Shown in pieces: positions 1-11,394 of a stretch of DNA of 64,000 bases. Below the pieces are notes generated by a model. It saw only the letters and a program-made list of their open reading frames with translations. It ran no database searches and was not told where the DNA came from. This stretch comes from Cyrtodaria siliqua (taxonomy: Eukaryota > Mollusca > Bivalvia > Adapedonta > Hiatellidae). The DNA is taken from positions 1 to 64,000 of the forward strand of contig JAWPHD010005593.1 in assembly GCA_037043455.1 (NCBI GenBank), written 5' to 3'. The position numbers and the translations under genes are program-made. The first letter of the stretch is position 1. The number at the start of each line of letters is the position of its first letter.

Positions 1-30
1 GATTCCACTTGCACCCATCATTCCACTTGC

Positions 31-80
31 ACCCCCCCCCCCCCCCACACACACACACACACACTCCCTCTCTCTCTTCA
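31..80. repeat. Poly-C / (AC)n / (CT)n simple repeat
   Basis: A run of about 15 C is followed by about nine AC dinucleotides and a short CT run. It is low complexity and nothing else is seen here. Confidence 0.95.
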
Positions 81-450
81 TTGGCAATACACCTTCTTTT
101 TTAGGTAATAATCATTCCACTTGCACTTGCATGCGCAAAAGTAGGATTAATGCTTACTATCCTAGGTGAATTCCATACCCTAAATCAATTATGGAGAACA
201 TCACAACCTATATTTAGATACATATCCTAATCAGGTGATATTGTAACAACTGCACCAATACTAACAAATAGTTGCCATGGTAAGTAGTTAGTACAGTAAT
301 CTGGGTATCAGCCTAAAGATATTTCTTCGTCGACGCCATGTGGTTCCCGGGCAAGAATATATCCAAGCATATGGGTAATATTTTCCCGAATTCATGTTAA
401 TTTTGTCATTTTTGTTCATTATTTTCATCATGAAACCTGTATTGTTTCAG

Positions 451-537
451 GTGCTACTTCAGTGGTGGCATTGATCGTGGCTCCAGCGAAAATGGAGTGT
501 TTACTAGAGAATTTGCAGCAACTCTGAAGTTCTGCAG
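451..537 (+). other. Possible internal exon of unknown function
   Basis: A good acceptor (ttgtttcag) precedes a short open frame of 28 codons. It contains FSGGIDRGSSENG and TREFAATLKFC, with cysteines at both ends. The best donor is a GC type (CAG|GCAAGA); no good GT donor is near. Taken with that donor the exon ends in phase 2, which does not fit the phase-0 start of the vWD exon at 2713, so a direct join is excluded and at least one other exon would be needed. I do not recognise the protein. It may belong to the same gene, to another gene, or be chance. Confidence 0.25.
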
Positions 538-1680
538 GCAAGAAGGTTCTGGGCACATTGTGCAATTTTTTATCTAGATGTTAATGAAGAGTGAGCCGGG
601 TCGAATGTTCATTCCTGTTGGCGCCAGATAACATGTTTGTGTTGGTGCGCCGTAAAACACCAATTCAAATCAATTCATCTTCGTCTAGTCTTTTTTCAGT
701 AACACAAAAATGGTTCGTGCAAATGCATATATTACTATTTTTACGTGTCATATGCAGAATTCTTCATTATGTTGTTAATGGGTGGGGTAATTCAGGTGAA
801 AAAATCATTAAAATATGCATAAATTGTAATTAAAAAGTATTAAAATAACTTTTAAGATTTTGCATTGCAATATGCAATGTTTAATTCATGTATTTATGTG
901 TAATACATAATCCAAATGTGTAATCATAATAAGTATTGCCATGACGCATACATGTACACCTAAAAAAGACTTTTGTTAAATAAACACGTTAAACCGCACA
1001 TTTCCTTTATCTAGAATTCTTTGGACTATGTGTCGTCTGTGCAATATATGTATATATCAGAACATGTTAATACTATTTATGTTGCAGTAACTTTGAGGAA
1101 GGCTTATACTTCCAGTTTGGCATGTGTCTCAACTTGTCAGGCTTACTGAACACATATGTGCAATGCCATAAACATTGCTTAGTACTTAATTTCATCAATA
1201 TATCATAACAATCCCTTATTCATATTATATTATTTAAATCATGTAGAAAGGTTGTAAATTACTGATTCTTACAAGTTTACACATATATTGTAAACAATAT
1301 TAACTAAACTAAATGCATAAAAATGTGTCAATAGTGGGTGGGGTAAATTGACTTCTAATTTGAAGCAAAATAGAGATTTTAAACTGAATTCAGTGCTAAA
1401 AAAGAGCTTATTTACGCTTTATGTAACTCAATGAATTGTAAACTTAAGCACATCTTCAAAAGGACATCAATAATTATTCACAGAAGCATGACATTCAAAA
1501 ATGAACATCAAAAACGTATATGAAAGCGCTACAATGATAACCTATTAATGTTCGATTTTTTTTTATATAAGCTACCTGTTCAAGATTGCTATCATGGAAA
1601 AATGTAATCTATATACATTGCTCTTTTTAAAAAGTGATGGTAGAATTTGTCCCTTGAGTTGGTAACAATATCGAAAATTT
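538..1680. other. AT-rich sequence without a recognisable gene
   Basis: Short open frames here show no domain or splice logic. A SINE-like 3' tail (GTTGGTGCG followed by AATTCAAATCAA) sits near 640-680 and matches the tails at 38.8 and 50.96 kb. Nothing else is recognised. Confidence 0.5.
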
Positions 1681-1689
1681 TGGGTCCTG

Positions 1690-2485
1690 GCTCAAGGCCT
1701 AAAGCTTATGGTCCTTTACAAAGCTTGTTCAAATGGTGACCCTCGGGTCAAATTTGTCCCCGCCCCGGGGGTCACAGTTTTACATAGATATGTATAGGGA
1801 AAAACTTAAAAAATCTTCTCTGAAACTACAAGAGCCAGAGGTTTAATATTTTGCTTTTGCTATAAGCTCATGGTCCTCTACTAAGTTTGTTCAAATGATG
1901 ACCCAGGGGTAAAATTTGACCCCACTCTGTGGGTCACAGTTTTACATAGACTTGTATAGGAAACACATTAAAGGCTTCTTCTCTGGAACTACAAGAGCCA
2001 GAGGTTTAATGTTTTGCATTTACTATACTCTTATGGTCCTTTACCAAGTTTGTTCAAATGGTGACCCTGGGTTCACATTTGGCCCCGCGTTTTACATAGA
2101 CTTGTATAGGGAAAAACTTAAAAAAATCTTCTTCTCTAAAACCACAAAGCACACAGCTCTCATATATTACATGTAGCCCAGGGGTCACATTTGGCTTTGC
2201 CCAAGGTGTTATTCTCTAGCACCTTCATTTTATATTTGATCTTTACCAAACTTTGTCAGTGTCTTAAACTGTCTATATCAATGTTGTTATACACAACAGA
2301 GCCCACATTTCTTGAACAACCTTAACCAAACTTGCACAGATTGTATAGGACCATAAGATTTCGAAGAAGTTCGATAATGTGCCAGTACTCAGGTGATCGC
2401 TTTAGGGCCATCTTGGCCCTGGCCCTCTTTTATTGGTTCAAATTAACTCAGGTGAGCGATATAGGGCCATCATGGCCCTCTTGTT
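1690..2485 (+). repeat. Tandem-repeat element, family B (forward copy)
   Basis: About three degenerate ~165-bp monomers are seen. Each holds a 'ggtcaaatttg..cccc' block, 'cagttttacatagacttgtatagg', 'ctacaagagccagaggttta' and 'ttgttcaaatggtgaccc'. The right end carries two copies of CTCAGGTGA followed by 'tagggccatc.tggccctc', a self-complementary end. The same family is present in reverse at 47775-48965 and as fragments at 26.5 and 26.95-27.2 kb. It is non-coding; any open frame is a by-product of the repeat. Confidence 0.85.
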
Positions 2486-2712
2486 TCAAATAAGAGTGCA
2501 GCGAATACCGAATAGGATACGAATATGGGACATTTTTGATTCAGCCAATACAGAAAATGCGTCTCTACGAAAACTGACTATATAACTCTATAATATCGTT
2601 GAGACGCTGTGAGAAATTATCGAATGTCTAGTAATAAGAAATTTAATGTTAGTCTGCTTTTTACCCAAGTTTTTAATTCTCTAATACCAATCTGTATTTT
2701 CTATACATTTAG

Positions 2713-2918
2713 GTATATACACCAATTGGTACGTACTTCGAGATAACTCTTCAGACAGATTTCATGAATCTGGTTGTGAATCTGTCTCCAAAAGACTTTG
2801 GGAATATAGAAGGATTATGTGGCAACTTTGATGGGAACAGGGAAAATGACTTGACTCATTCAGACGGAACAGTCTCAGTCCTTGATAAATACCCATATAA
2901 CTTCACAGACTCGTGGCA
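2713..2918 (+). CDS. Exon: C-terminal half of a von Willebrand factor D domain (VWDE-like protein)
   Basis: The exon follows a tacatttag acceptor and stops before a GTAAGT donor. It reads in phase 0 for 68 codons plus two bases. It holds the vWD signature GLCGNFDGNRENDL (residues 35-48 of the exon), preceded by VYTPIGTYFEI and the beta-strand pattern NLVVNLSP, and ends at FTDSWQ, the usual close of a vWD domain. vWD domains are extracellular, disulfide-linked modules, so the protein is secreted or membrane-bound. The nearest type I can name from memory is the von Willebrand factor D and EGF domain-containing (VWDE) group; the EGF part is not in view. The N-terminal vWD half with its CNCG-type region should lie upstream, but I could not find it in bases 1-2712. 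The exon joins in frame to 28127-28421. Confidence 0.88.
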
Positions 2919-3524
2919 GTAAGTATTCAGATATATTATTCAACATGCAATGAGTTAAGCAGGTGTACAAAAACATTTAGGGTAAGAAATTCAATGTGTC
3001 ATGACCAACATCCATGTCCTTACCTTCAAGGTCAATGTCAAACTGAGAATTTGAAGGTTACTGCTATATAGAGTCAAACCTGGTCTCGTAATACAGGTGG
3101 TCTCTTATTACAGGCTCTAACATTGTTCCACTTCTTATGAAATCTTTAGTCGAATAATTATGAAGATCTGGCATATACATGTTCTTTGTACTTTGTATAT
3201 ACTGAACATGAGTATAAATATTGTTTGTGTGTAGGCTAATATTTATAAGTATTATCATTCAGACATGGTAGCTTGGTAAATTATATTTATTTAAACATCT
3301 GTGTGAAACACTATCCCACAAAATGAATAGTTCATAGCTCTGTATTATACACCTGTCCCCAAGTATAGTAGCTTTACCAATAACAACTAAAGTGAGTACA
3401 AGTAAGGTTTTAAGCTGCCGATAAGTAAAAAAACATGAATGTTGGCCTGTGAAGTGATAGGAATGCAAACAATTAATTATCAAAAGCAATAACTACACAA
3501 TGAATGCCTCAATATTGCTAATTT

Positions 3525-4590
3525 TGAAACCTGGCGAAGGTTTTTAACCAGGTTTTCCTTGGTTATTAGATTGGGGTATGTCGTTCGGCGGGCGGGCGTG
3601 CGGGTGGCGTCAAATTCTTAGTTTCCGCTCAATAACTTTTGTTAGGAATGAGATATTGCGATGAAACTTGCAGGGTAGGTAGCTTATATGGAAAGGAAGC
3701 TTGGGATTGCATTTGGGGTCACTGGGGTCAAGGTCACTGCTACTAAAAATAGAAAAACTTTCCACTCAATAACTTTTGTTTGGAATAAGATATTGGAATG
3801 AAGCTTACAGAGTAGCTTATACAAAAAGGAAGCTTGGGATTGCACTGGGGTCAAGGTCAAGGTCACTGTTACTAAAAATAGAAAAATTGTTTTCGCTAAA
3901 TATGTTTTGTTAGGAATGAGATATTGCGATGAAACTTGCAGGGTAGGTAGTTTATATGGAAAGGAAGCTTGCTTTTGCATTTGGGGTCACTGGGGTCAAG
4001 GTAACTTACTAAAATTAGAAAAACATTTTCTGCTCAGTAACATTTGTGAGGTATTGCGATGAAACTTGCAGGGTAGGTAGCTTATATGGAAAGGAAGCTT
4101 GGGATCACTGGGGTCATGGTCAAGGTCACTTTACTAAAAATAGAAAAACAGTTTCCGCTCAATAACATTTGTTAGGAATGAGGTATTGTGATGAAACTTG
4201 CAGGGAAAGTAGGTTATATGGACAGGAAGCTTGGGAATGCAGTTGGGGTCACTGGGGTCAAGGTCATTGACACTGTTACTAAAAGAGAAAAATGGTTTCC
4301 TCTCAATAACTTAAGTAACGAATGAGATATTAGAATGAAACTTATTTTGTAGGTAGCTTATATCAAAAGGAAGTTTGGGATTGCATTTGGGGTCGCTGGG
4401 GTCAACATCAAGGTCATTGTTATCAAAAATAGAAAAACGATTTCTGCTCAATAACTTTTGTTGGGAATGAGATAAAGGCAGCTTAAGATTGAATTTGAGG
4501 TCAAGTTCAAGGTCACTGTTAATAAAAATAGAAAAACGGTTTCTGCTCAGAAAACCTGATTTTCGTGGAATTTCCACGTTTCTTGTATAG
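3525..4590 (-). repeat. Tandem-repeat element, family A (reverse copy)
   Basis: Six to seven degenerate ~140-bp monomers are present. Each reads 'ccgctcaataacttttgttaggaatgag', 'gaaacttgcagggtaggtagctta', 'ggaagcttgggattgca', then 'tggggtcaaggtcaaggtcac'. The left head is a hairpin (AACCTGG..CCAGGTT) followed by a GC-rich GGCGGGCGGGCG tract. The right end carries the palindrome CGTGGAATTTCCACG. The same family lies in opposite orientation at 19166-20445. The hairpin ends and tandem core recall the bivalve 'pearl'/Helentron-associated elements; that link is an inference. Confidence 0.88.
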
Positions 4591-5640
4591 ATATAATCCT
4601 TCAAATAAAAATTGATACAGACTAGAAATCATTTTTTAAAGTGACTGGACAAGATGAAACTGCTTTTTTTTATTAAGAAAAATGGAGCCTTAATTTTGTT
4701 AAAATAAAAGCAAAGATTTATGTAACATGGCTCTTTGTTGTGGTCTTATAATGAATAATGCATGCTTGAAGTTTCAATCCATTATGTAGATTGCGAGATC
4801 CAAACTTATTTTCAAACTTTAACCAAGGTTAAAACCTTTAACCAAGTTTTTCTTAGTATTAAAGGGGCCATTATTTTATTATTTAATATAAATAAAACCG
4901 ATGCAACACTAAGCTTTCTCATTATATATTCATGGATTTATGGGTATTATTCCATGAAAATACAGATTTGCACTTATTCCATTCCAATACTTGGGTTATA
5001 TTCAGTTCCACTCAAACTTTCATTATGCTCCGTAAAAAATCCCAGACGTAAAGATCCCGGAAATATTATTGCATGCTACACTTCAGTAGACTGATCTACG
5101 AAAATGTCATTTCAGCAAGTAAAACGGTAACCTTTGAACATTGCAAAATAGGTGTTTATACCATTCAAGTTTTTTAGACGAGTTCACTAGGAATTGAAAT
5201 TGTAATGCATGCTTGTCGTCAACTACATGACTCACAGTCTGTTAACCATATACAAATACATATAACGATCAGCTGCCTTAGGCAGCTGAATGACTTCCGT
5301 CAGTAACAGCATTTAATTTATGATGAATTTTGCTTGTATTTCAAGATATTTCTCCGTCATGACCGAATAAACTTGATCAGCGAATAAAAACAAAATGAAT
5401 TCCATAGTTCTTCCTGTAAACTACGACGATTTCGACTTGAGATCGTCCAATCCATCGAGGAATTTAGTATAAAATGGTGTCATACAGAACGTGTTGACCC
5501 AAACTCTCTTTTCCCTTTGGAAAAAGTCAATTCTTTAAATTATAGATTCCCGTATTAACTTTTATAATGCTAGCCTCTCTTTAATTCCTCCGAGAGCGTT
5601 TCCGTGGCAAATGTCTATCGACGTTGCGTTGTAAACTTTC
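4591..5640. other. No gene recognised
   Basis: AT-rich sequence. One open stretch of about 110 codons near 4762-5094 has neither a recognisable domain nor a coding pattern. No clear repeats are seen apart from a short CAGCTGCCTTAGGCAGCTG palindrome near 5271-5289. Confidence 0.4.
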
Positions 5641-5745
5641 ACCTTTCACCGCTGCGGGTTCGAATCCCACTCACCACAAAAAATCGACCGTGATATAACC
5701 TTACATATGTTGAAAATGAAGTAAAACACCAAACAAACAAACTTC
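5641..5745 (+). mobile_element. 5'-degraded tRNA-derived SINE fragment
   Basis: A Pol III B-box (GGTTCGAATCC, 5657-5667) sits in a tRNA-like T-arm, followed by a unique body and the tail 'aaacaccaaacaaacaaac'. The A-box half is not convincing, so the copy is truncated or diverged. Confidence 0.6.
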
Positions 5746-5847
5746 TTCCGAGACCTAGGTTTTCATTTTGTAATTTAAAATCGGGTATTCAAGAATTTCG
5801 TAATAAATTTGTTTTAATTTCTGCTGATAACGCAGCTAGCTATGGCC

Positions 5848-5880
5848 AGAAAAAAACACAACTGTGTTTCTGGTTACACG
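5848..5880. repeat. 33-nt palindromic module, inverted copy at 15207-15242
   Basis: 'ggccagaaaaaaacacaac' continues into 'tgtgtttctggttac' and folds on itself. The reverse complement recurs almost unchanged near 15210, with an A-rich or CCTACC tract beside each copy. It looks like a terminal module of an unassigned repeat. Confidence 0.6.
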
Positions 5881-6249
5881 ACCATCCCTATTTTTTGGCG
5901 CCGACCCTACAGTTTTTTATCATAAAAAAAAAATAAAAAAATAAAAATATATATATATTAAAAAGAAAAAAAAAGATGTCCGTGTTATTTTTTGCAAAAA
6001 ATCATGTTTTAAGTTTTCCTGAAAAAATGTCCCAGAGTAATGTAGTTATAGACAATGTGTGAAGCTCTCTCTCTGCAGGTCAACATTTGATACCTATCTG
6101 CTTCCATCAATTTTTTCCCTGGCCAAATTCCGAGAATTATCTACAAATCTGGAATCGCAGATGTATGTCATTCTCGAAACCGAAAACCGAAAACAATTTG
6201 ATCAAACCCTTTTTCTGTGACAAGTCAAAATGCTTCTGTGACAGTGTTA

Positions 6250-6743
6250 CTATATGGGGTTATACTCGCTTGGCTTAGGTACTTATACCTGTTTATACAT
6301 GTTTATACCTGTAGCCGCACCCTAGAGTATGGCCAAGGGGTTAAACGAGCTGGTGCCCATAGAAACCCCATATATCGTGTTAAAGTGTCTATCAATGGAG
6401 TTTTTGAAACCATTCATGCTGGTAGATGACACAACATGCTCTGGTAGACTGTTCCACGCATTGATTACTCTGTGGCTGAAGAAGCTCTGCCATGTGTTGA
6501 GTCTAGCTCTGGGTTTCTTCAGCTTTAGTGAATTTCCCTTCTGTTGTCTACCACTAAGCCATTCCTTGATCCAATTCCACACACGACCAGCTATGCCATG
6601 GCTCTAAATTTTCTTCATAAGCCTCTCATGAGGAACAGTATCAAAAGCCCTAGAGAAGTCCAAGTATATATATATAGCATCTACCGGCTTACCTTCATCC
6701 ACGGCCTGTTTAATGTCATCAAGAAATTTCAATAAGTTTGTGA
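6250..6743 (-). mobile_element. CR1/L2-like LINE, 3' part of reverse transcriptase (pseudogene)
   Basis: Read on the minus strand from 6743, this begins TNLLKFLDDIKQAVDEG and continues to the RT motif-A block YLDFSRAFDTVPHERL. A stop then interrupts LMKKI*SHGIAGRVW, and WIKEWLSGRQQ follows. About 6540 the frame jumps straight to the C-terminal NTWQSFFSHRVINAWNSLPE, so the middle of the RT, including the catalytic Y/F-x-DD region, is deleted. The frame ends at 6322 and is followed by a short repeated tail (GTATAAACATGTATAAACAG). The 5' half of the same copy continues at 12379; the two were split by the DNA transposon between them. Confidence 0.88.
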
Positions 6744-6759
6744 CCCTCATGAAACATAA

Positions 6760-7530
6760 TTTCTGAATTTTGTCTGAAACTTTCTGAATCCTGTCTGAGC
6801 ACTGTCTGAATCTGTCTGTACACAAAATTGCCATCTGAATTTTGGCTGAACATAAAATCACTGTTCTGATAATTGTCTGAACAATTGTTGAACATGGCAG
6901 AACAGCATCTGAACAGTTCAGAAAAAATTCAGAACTCTTCAGATGTGATTCAGACAATTTCAGATTATACATATTCTGAATATGAACTGAACCCTTTCTG
7001 AACAGTTCAGAAAATGATTCAGAAATATTCACAAGTGATTCAGACAATTTCAGATTATACATATTCTGAATATGAACTGAACACTTTCTGAACAGTTCAG
7101 AAAATGATTCAGAACTATTCACAAGTGATTCAGACAATTTCAAATTATACATCTTCTGAATATAAACTGAACACTTTCTGAACTCTTCAGACTTAGATAT
7201 TTTATATAAAAGTAAAGTCTGAATCTGTCTGTGTTAAGGTAAAGAAACATCTGAAGGTCTGAAATGTTCAGACTTCAAAAATAAAAAAATATCCATGATT
7301 GTATATATATAAATTTTACTTTATCTATAATTAGAAAACCTTTTTTTGCTTTCTTGAAATTCTTACTTCGGTTGAAAAATGAATCGGAACTGTCAAAACT
7401 GTCCAGACTTAAAATTTGAATAAATGAGCCACCTAAAGTCTGAAATGTTCAGACTTCCACCGTAAGTCTGATATGTTCAGACGAAAAGCCTGAAATGTTC
7501 TGAAATGTTCAGACTTCATCTTCATTAAAC
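6760..7530. repeat. Left subterminal word array (TCTGAA / TTCAGA)
   Basis: Dozens of GTCTGAA and TTCAGAC words occur in both orientations. About three ~87-bp units (6925-7185) repeat 'gattcagacaatttcagatt', 'acatattctgaatatgaactga' and 'ctgaacagttcagaaaatga'. Local palindromes such as AAGTCTGAAATGTTCAGACTT variants occur near 7440-7510. The array is compatible with transposase-binding subterminal repeats; this role is inferred. Confidence 0.85.
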
Positions 7531-8805
7531 AAATCTATATCAATTTATGTGCAAATTAAAGGTTATTATATTGACATCCTTTATGTGATTACATGGAATG
7601 AAAAAAGATTACATTATTCCTTCCAGAACTGTGTCGACATTAAACATGGTTGCCATTGGCAATCTTTGATAATCTTAATGACCATGGTTGAGCTGGTGAC
7701 CATAGTTTTAAGTCATCCAGCCCTGACCTCAACAAACAGCTCAGCCAGGGTTCACCCCAGGATTTTTTTCAGGCGCTGACACAGACAGCACGTTTTTGGA
7801 TTTCGAAGGGTGGTCAGCAGGAGTCTATTCCCCACCTTTCCTTTTTTTTTTTTATATAATTCTAAGATACACCATCTGCTCGGAGATGGTTTTAGTTGTA
7901 AAATGAATTATGCCTTATTTTAATCAGAAGGCACTCTCAATGCTATTGACCGTTTCAAAAATGTTTTTTTGGAAATATTTTTAAAATCCACTTTCTCAGC
8001 CTCAGAGCAAGCATATTTTCAAAAGGCAATTGTCTTGCCCAACATTTAAGTCCACTTAGTGTATTTTTGAACATGTATGCAGTAGTGTTAGGCCTGTATA
8101 TCAATTAAACATTCAGAACTATAAATATCTTTTCCTTTATTGAAATCGCGAAAACCGGTGACATATGAAAAAAGAAGCATATCGCTAAGTTTGTAACGCT
8201 TTTTTGGGAAAGACGCACATCCATATATATGTTTAATTTCATTCTTTACAAATGAAATACACTGAATACCTCATCCAGTCGCATTAATAAGCGAGTTCTT
8301 CGAGTGTATTAAAAAATTCGCATTTTCTCGAAAAATAATCCAGGGCCGCTCATTATTATGATTTACGATTGTTTAGGTCGCCGACTTGACTTCTCAGAAG
8401 CGAGAAATGACAGTCAAAAACTAGTTATTTGTGGAGGTGTATTTCACACTATCTGGCGAGTGACACCGATAGAGGGGCTCTGTGACAATAAGCAAAATAT
8501 AAGCACCGCTCTTGATATTTAAAGGAAAGCGCTAAATAAATAAAACTTCGGAAAATGAAAAAGATATCAAGCTTTCCGTGTGTCCCTTTTAAACTGATAT
8601 TGAGCGAGAAATTAAAATGATTTAATGATATTGTTTGATGTGGAAAACACATGCTATTATTGGTGATTCAGGTCAATATATCTAGAAACAGCGAGTTTTA
8701 TTCAATAGAACGCCACCCGCATGAACGGAATTATAACGGTTATAACGACGTGTGAAAATTACGTGACGTCACAGTTTCAAAAAGAACGCTGCAAGACCGA
8801 CTCTC

Positions 8806-8835
8806 ATGACCGCGAAAGCAGAAAAAACAACAGCC
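8806..8835 (+). other. Possible first coding exon inside the transposon
   Basis: An ATG with the short frame MTAKAEKTTA ends exactly at a GTAAGT donor in phase 0. A TGACGTCA palindrome (CRE-like) lies about 40 bp upstream, in a locally CpG-richer stretch. A possible partner exon at about 9411-9501 (acceptor 'tttcgatag'; frame LEKLNKNAAKMKTQKDKT to a stop) does not join in phase with it, and 10251-10459 is another candidate (AKKDIRAHGAGRAVHRSKKK). None resembles a transposase I know, so the evidence is weak. Confidence 0.2.
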
Positions 8836-9655
8836 GTAAGTATTTTGGAACATACACTAATCATATGTCATGCATATAAACAAGTTAATAAGTAGATATA
8901 TATTCTTCCACGAAACACGAACGCATCAATTACTTTTTAAAATGTAGGAAATCGTATGCTGAATATAACGTCATCAGTTTTCGCGAATGTACGGGGATCG
9001 TAAATTTGCAGACATTTTTAACGATGGAAAACAGCTCGTTACAATTAAATGCATACTCTTATGAATGAAACAATTTGTGTAAAGTGTTTGGTTAACAAGC
9101 ATAAAATCTAATGGATTTTGGAACTGCGACTTGAGAAGTTGAGTTTTGAAATGTAGACCGGCTTCCGGTCGTTACTTTCACAGCGGCTTCCGGTTGGCCG
9201 TTTATAGTCCAAGCAAAACAGATTCTGAATGAGATATCTTGTAAAACAAAGAAGTTTATTCATATAATCATATAATAATCAGGATTTTAAAGAAAATGAT
9301 TTGATACAGTTTCAAAATATGCATGTCATTTTGCTGATGACGTTCAACTCGGCCTTTTTACATTTTATTTTGATTTCTACATTTTGGTTGCATTTATATT
9401 TCGATAGGCTGGAAAAGCTAAACAAGAATGCTGCAAAAATGAAGACGCAGAAAGATAAAACCATGGACCAGAATACTTCTCGGGTCTTTGTACCTTCTAC
9501 CTGACCAAAGTATGAAGGTATAATAATTGTTTTCTATTAAAAAAATTGGTATTGGTTTAAAAAAAAAAAATGTAACTTATAAATGCTTGCTGTCAGAAGA
9601 ATCAAGGTACTGAAACATGTACTTACCCAAGATTATGTATTTATAGTTCAAACAA

Positions 9656-9972
9656 TTGAATGTTGTTTAACGGCTCATCAACACAGTATAGGTTATTTAG
9701 AGCCGCCCCAGAGAGAGGGGAAGGATACATAGGAATCCGGGAACTTGCCCTACTCTTATTATCAAATAGATTCCTATGGTTCTTTAACGTGCTCGGAGGA
9801 TAGACCGATACACGGGACCGCCCGGTTTACGTCCCCATCCGACGGACGGGGCTAAGGGAAAGTGTCTTGCCCAAGAACACACCGACGGAACTCAGTGGCA
9901 CCACGGATGATTGAACCCGGGGCCTCCGGTTACAAATCCGCCGCGCTACCGACTGCGCCACGCCAGCCCTCC
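9656..9972 (-). mobile_element. Full-length tRNA-derived SINE with target-site duplication
   Basis: On the minus strand the copy starts with a tRNA-like head: A-box TGGCGCAGTCGGTAGCGCG (complement 9942-9960) and B-box GGTTCAATCA (complement 9908-9917). A body with 'gggcaagacactttccc' and 'cacgttaaagaacc' follows, ending 'gagccgttaaacaacattca'. The 13-bp direct repeat ATAGTTCAAACAA flanks it at 9643-9655 and 9973-9985. Shorter copies lie at 22851-22992 and 53540-53784, and a tail at 58031-58068. Confidence 0.92.
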
Positions 9973-10619
9973 ATAGTTCAAACAAAAACACTAAACACTG
10001 CAGCTTCAAAAAGTGTTAAGTTGAAAGCACATACAAAACATGATGGTAAAATGGCCCTGAACACTCGCCCTATTGCATCGTTTCGCTGAAGACACTTGCA
10101 CCAGTTACACACAAAAGGGTCTAGCTCTTAATCTTGGAAAAAAACAACTTTATAAAGGTTTTCTTAAAAACAATTCAAAGCTATATTTAAGGCAGCAGAT
10201 CATACTTGTAAAACACATGCTGTCAATATTTTATGAAAAACTTATTTTCAGATTTCAATTTCTTGGAGAGGCCAAAAAAGACATACGTGCACATGGGGCG
10301 GGACGAGCTGTGCATAGATCCAAGAAAAAAACCTGGCCCTATACCAAACTAATCACCAAGGAAGATTGTGTGGATTGTGTGGAGACGCTATACGGTCATG
10401 GGACTGCTGTTTTTACCACATGTCAGAATTTAATAAATTTAAATGTATACCTCATTTAAAAAAGAAGTTATATTTAATTAGCTATATATAGCTCTAGTGG
10501 CCACAGGCCAGAGATTATTGCATGAGCTTATTCGATAGGGCGTTGTCTGCTGTCTGTCCTCCAATTTAAATTGTCCTAAATGTTATCGAATCCCATAGTC
10601 AAACCGGGTATGTAAACAT

Positions 10620-10885
10620 ATATGGTATACCACTGGATATCAGGGCTATTCCATTAGAGTATTCCAGTGGAAATATCACTAGTATTCCACTGGAAATAAT
10701 CTAGTGGAATTGCTCTGATATCCAGTGGAATTCCACTGGTATTATTTCCAGTGGTATTCCAGTGGAAAGATCAAGTGGAATTGCTCTGGAATTCCAGTGG
10801 TATTTCCAGTGGAATTCCAGAGCAATTCCGCTAGATTATTCTAATGGACATCCATTGGAATTCCACAGGAATATTTTCACCAGGG
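10620..10885. mobile_element. Partial element with CCAGTGGAAT word array and CCCTGGTGAAAATATTCC end
   Basis: About a dozen CCAGTGGAAT/ATTCCACTGG words occur in both orientations and make the stretch strongly self-complementary. The right end (10868-10885), read as its complement, is CCCTGGTGAAAATATTCC. It closely resembles the end of the enclosing transposon (CCCTCATGAAAATATAG). No matching left end was found, so this copy is truncated or one-ended. Confidence 0.7.
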
Positions 10886-11394
10886 AACTGTCTAGGTTAA
10901 CGCTAGCAGTAGCCAAAATAGCCAATGGCTCCTAATCCATTCGCAGGGGCAGTGAGTTGCAGCCCTTTTTTTTTGGTCAAATTTTACTTAAAAATATATT
11001 TGGTGTGACCGTGTCTATCTCCTCCCACATTTTGTTTGTTTTGAAAGTTTACAGGATACTTACTTAGGATGTCAAAATGTGTATATCCTTTCGGCATTTA
11101 AATCTACCCGATATTACCTGCATTATGGCCCTTTTTTCAAGATGTGCATATGGATTCGGCATCAAAATTGACCCAGTATTACCGGAGTAACATTAACCCT
11201 TTTTTGTCCAATTTTCTGTTTTACTCTGATTGTTTTCAGAGGGGGCATTCGTGACCCATGGACACTTTTCTGGCAAAGATATGTCTGACAAATTATTAAC
11301 AAAGATGTTGACAGTTTTATCACTTAAATTGTTATATTTTTAGCTCATCTGGGTCAAAGGCTCACATGTGAGCTATTGTGATCATTCTTGTCTG
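10886..11394. other. Intergenic filler with one repeat head
   Basis: No gene is seen. Near 11340-11385 a hairpin-forming head (TTAGCTCATCTGGG..CACATGTGAGCTATTG) starts what appears to be another tandem-type element, cut off after a few tens of bases by the CTGAA word array. Confidence 0.45.

Noticed and set aside
591..833. 80-codon plus-strand frame
   Set aside because: It crosses a SINE tail and lacks coding character.
451..2918. Direct splice of 451-537 to 2713-2918
   Set aside because: Phase 2 to phase 0 gives an early stop.
6604..7152. 182-codon minus-strand frame with repeated NLKLSES units running into an RT motif
   Set aside because: It is a chance fusion of the transposon's CTGAA word array with the interrupted LINE frame; the transposon length plus its target duplication happens to be a multiple of three.
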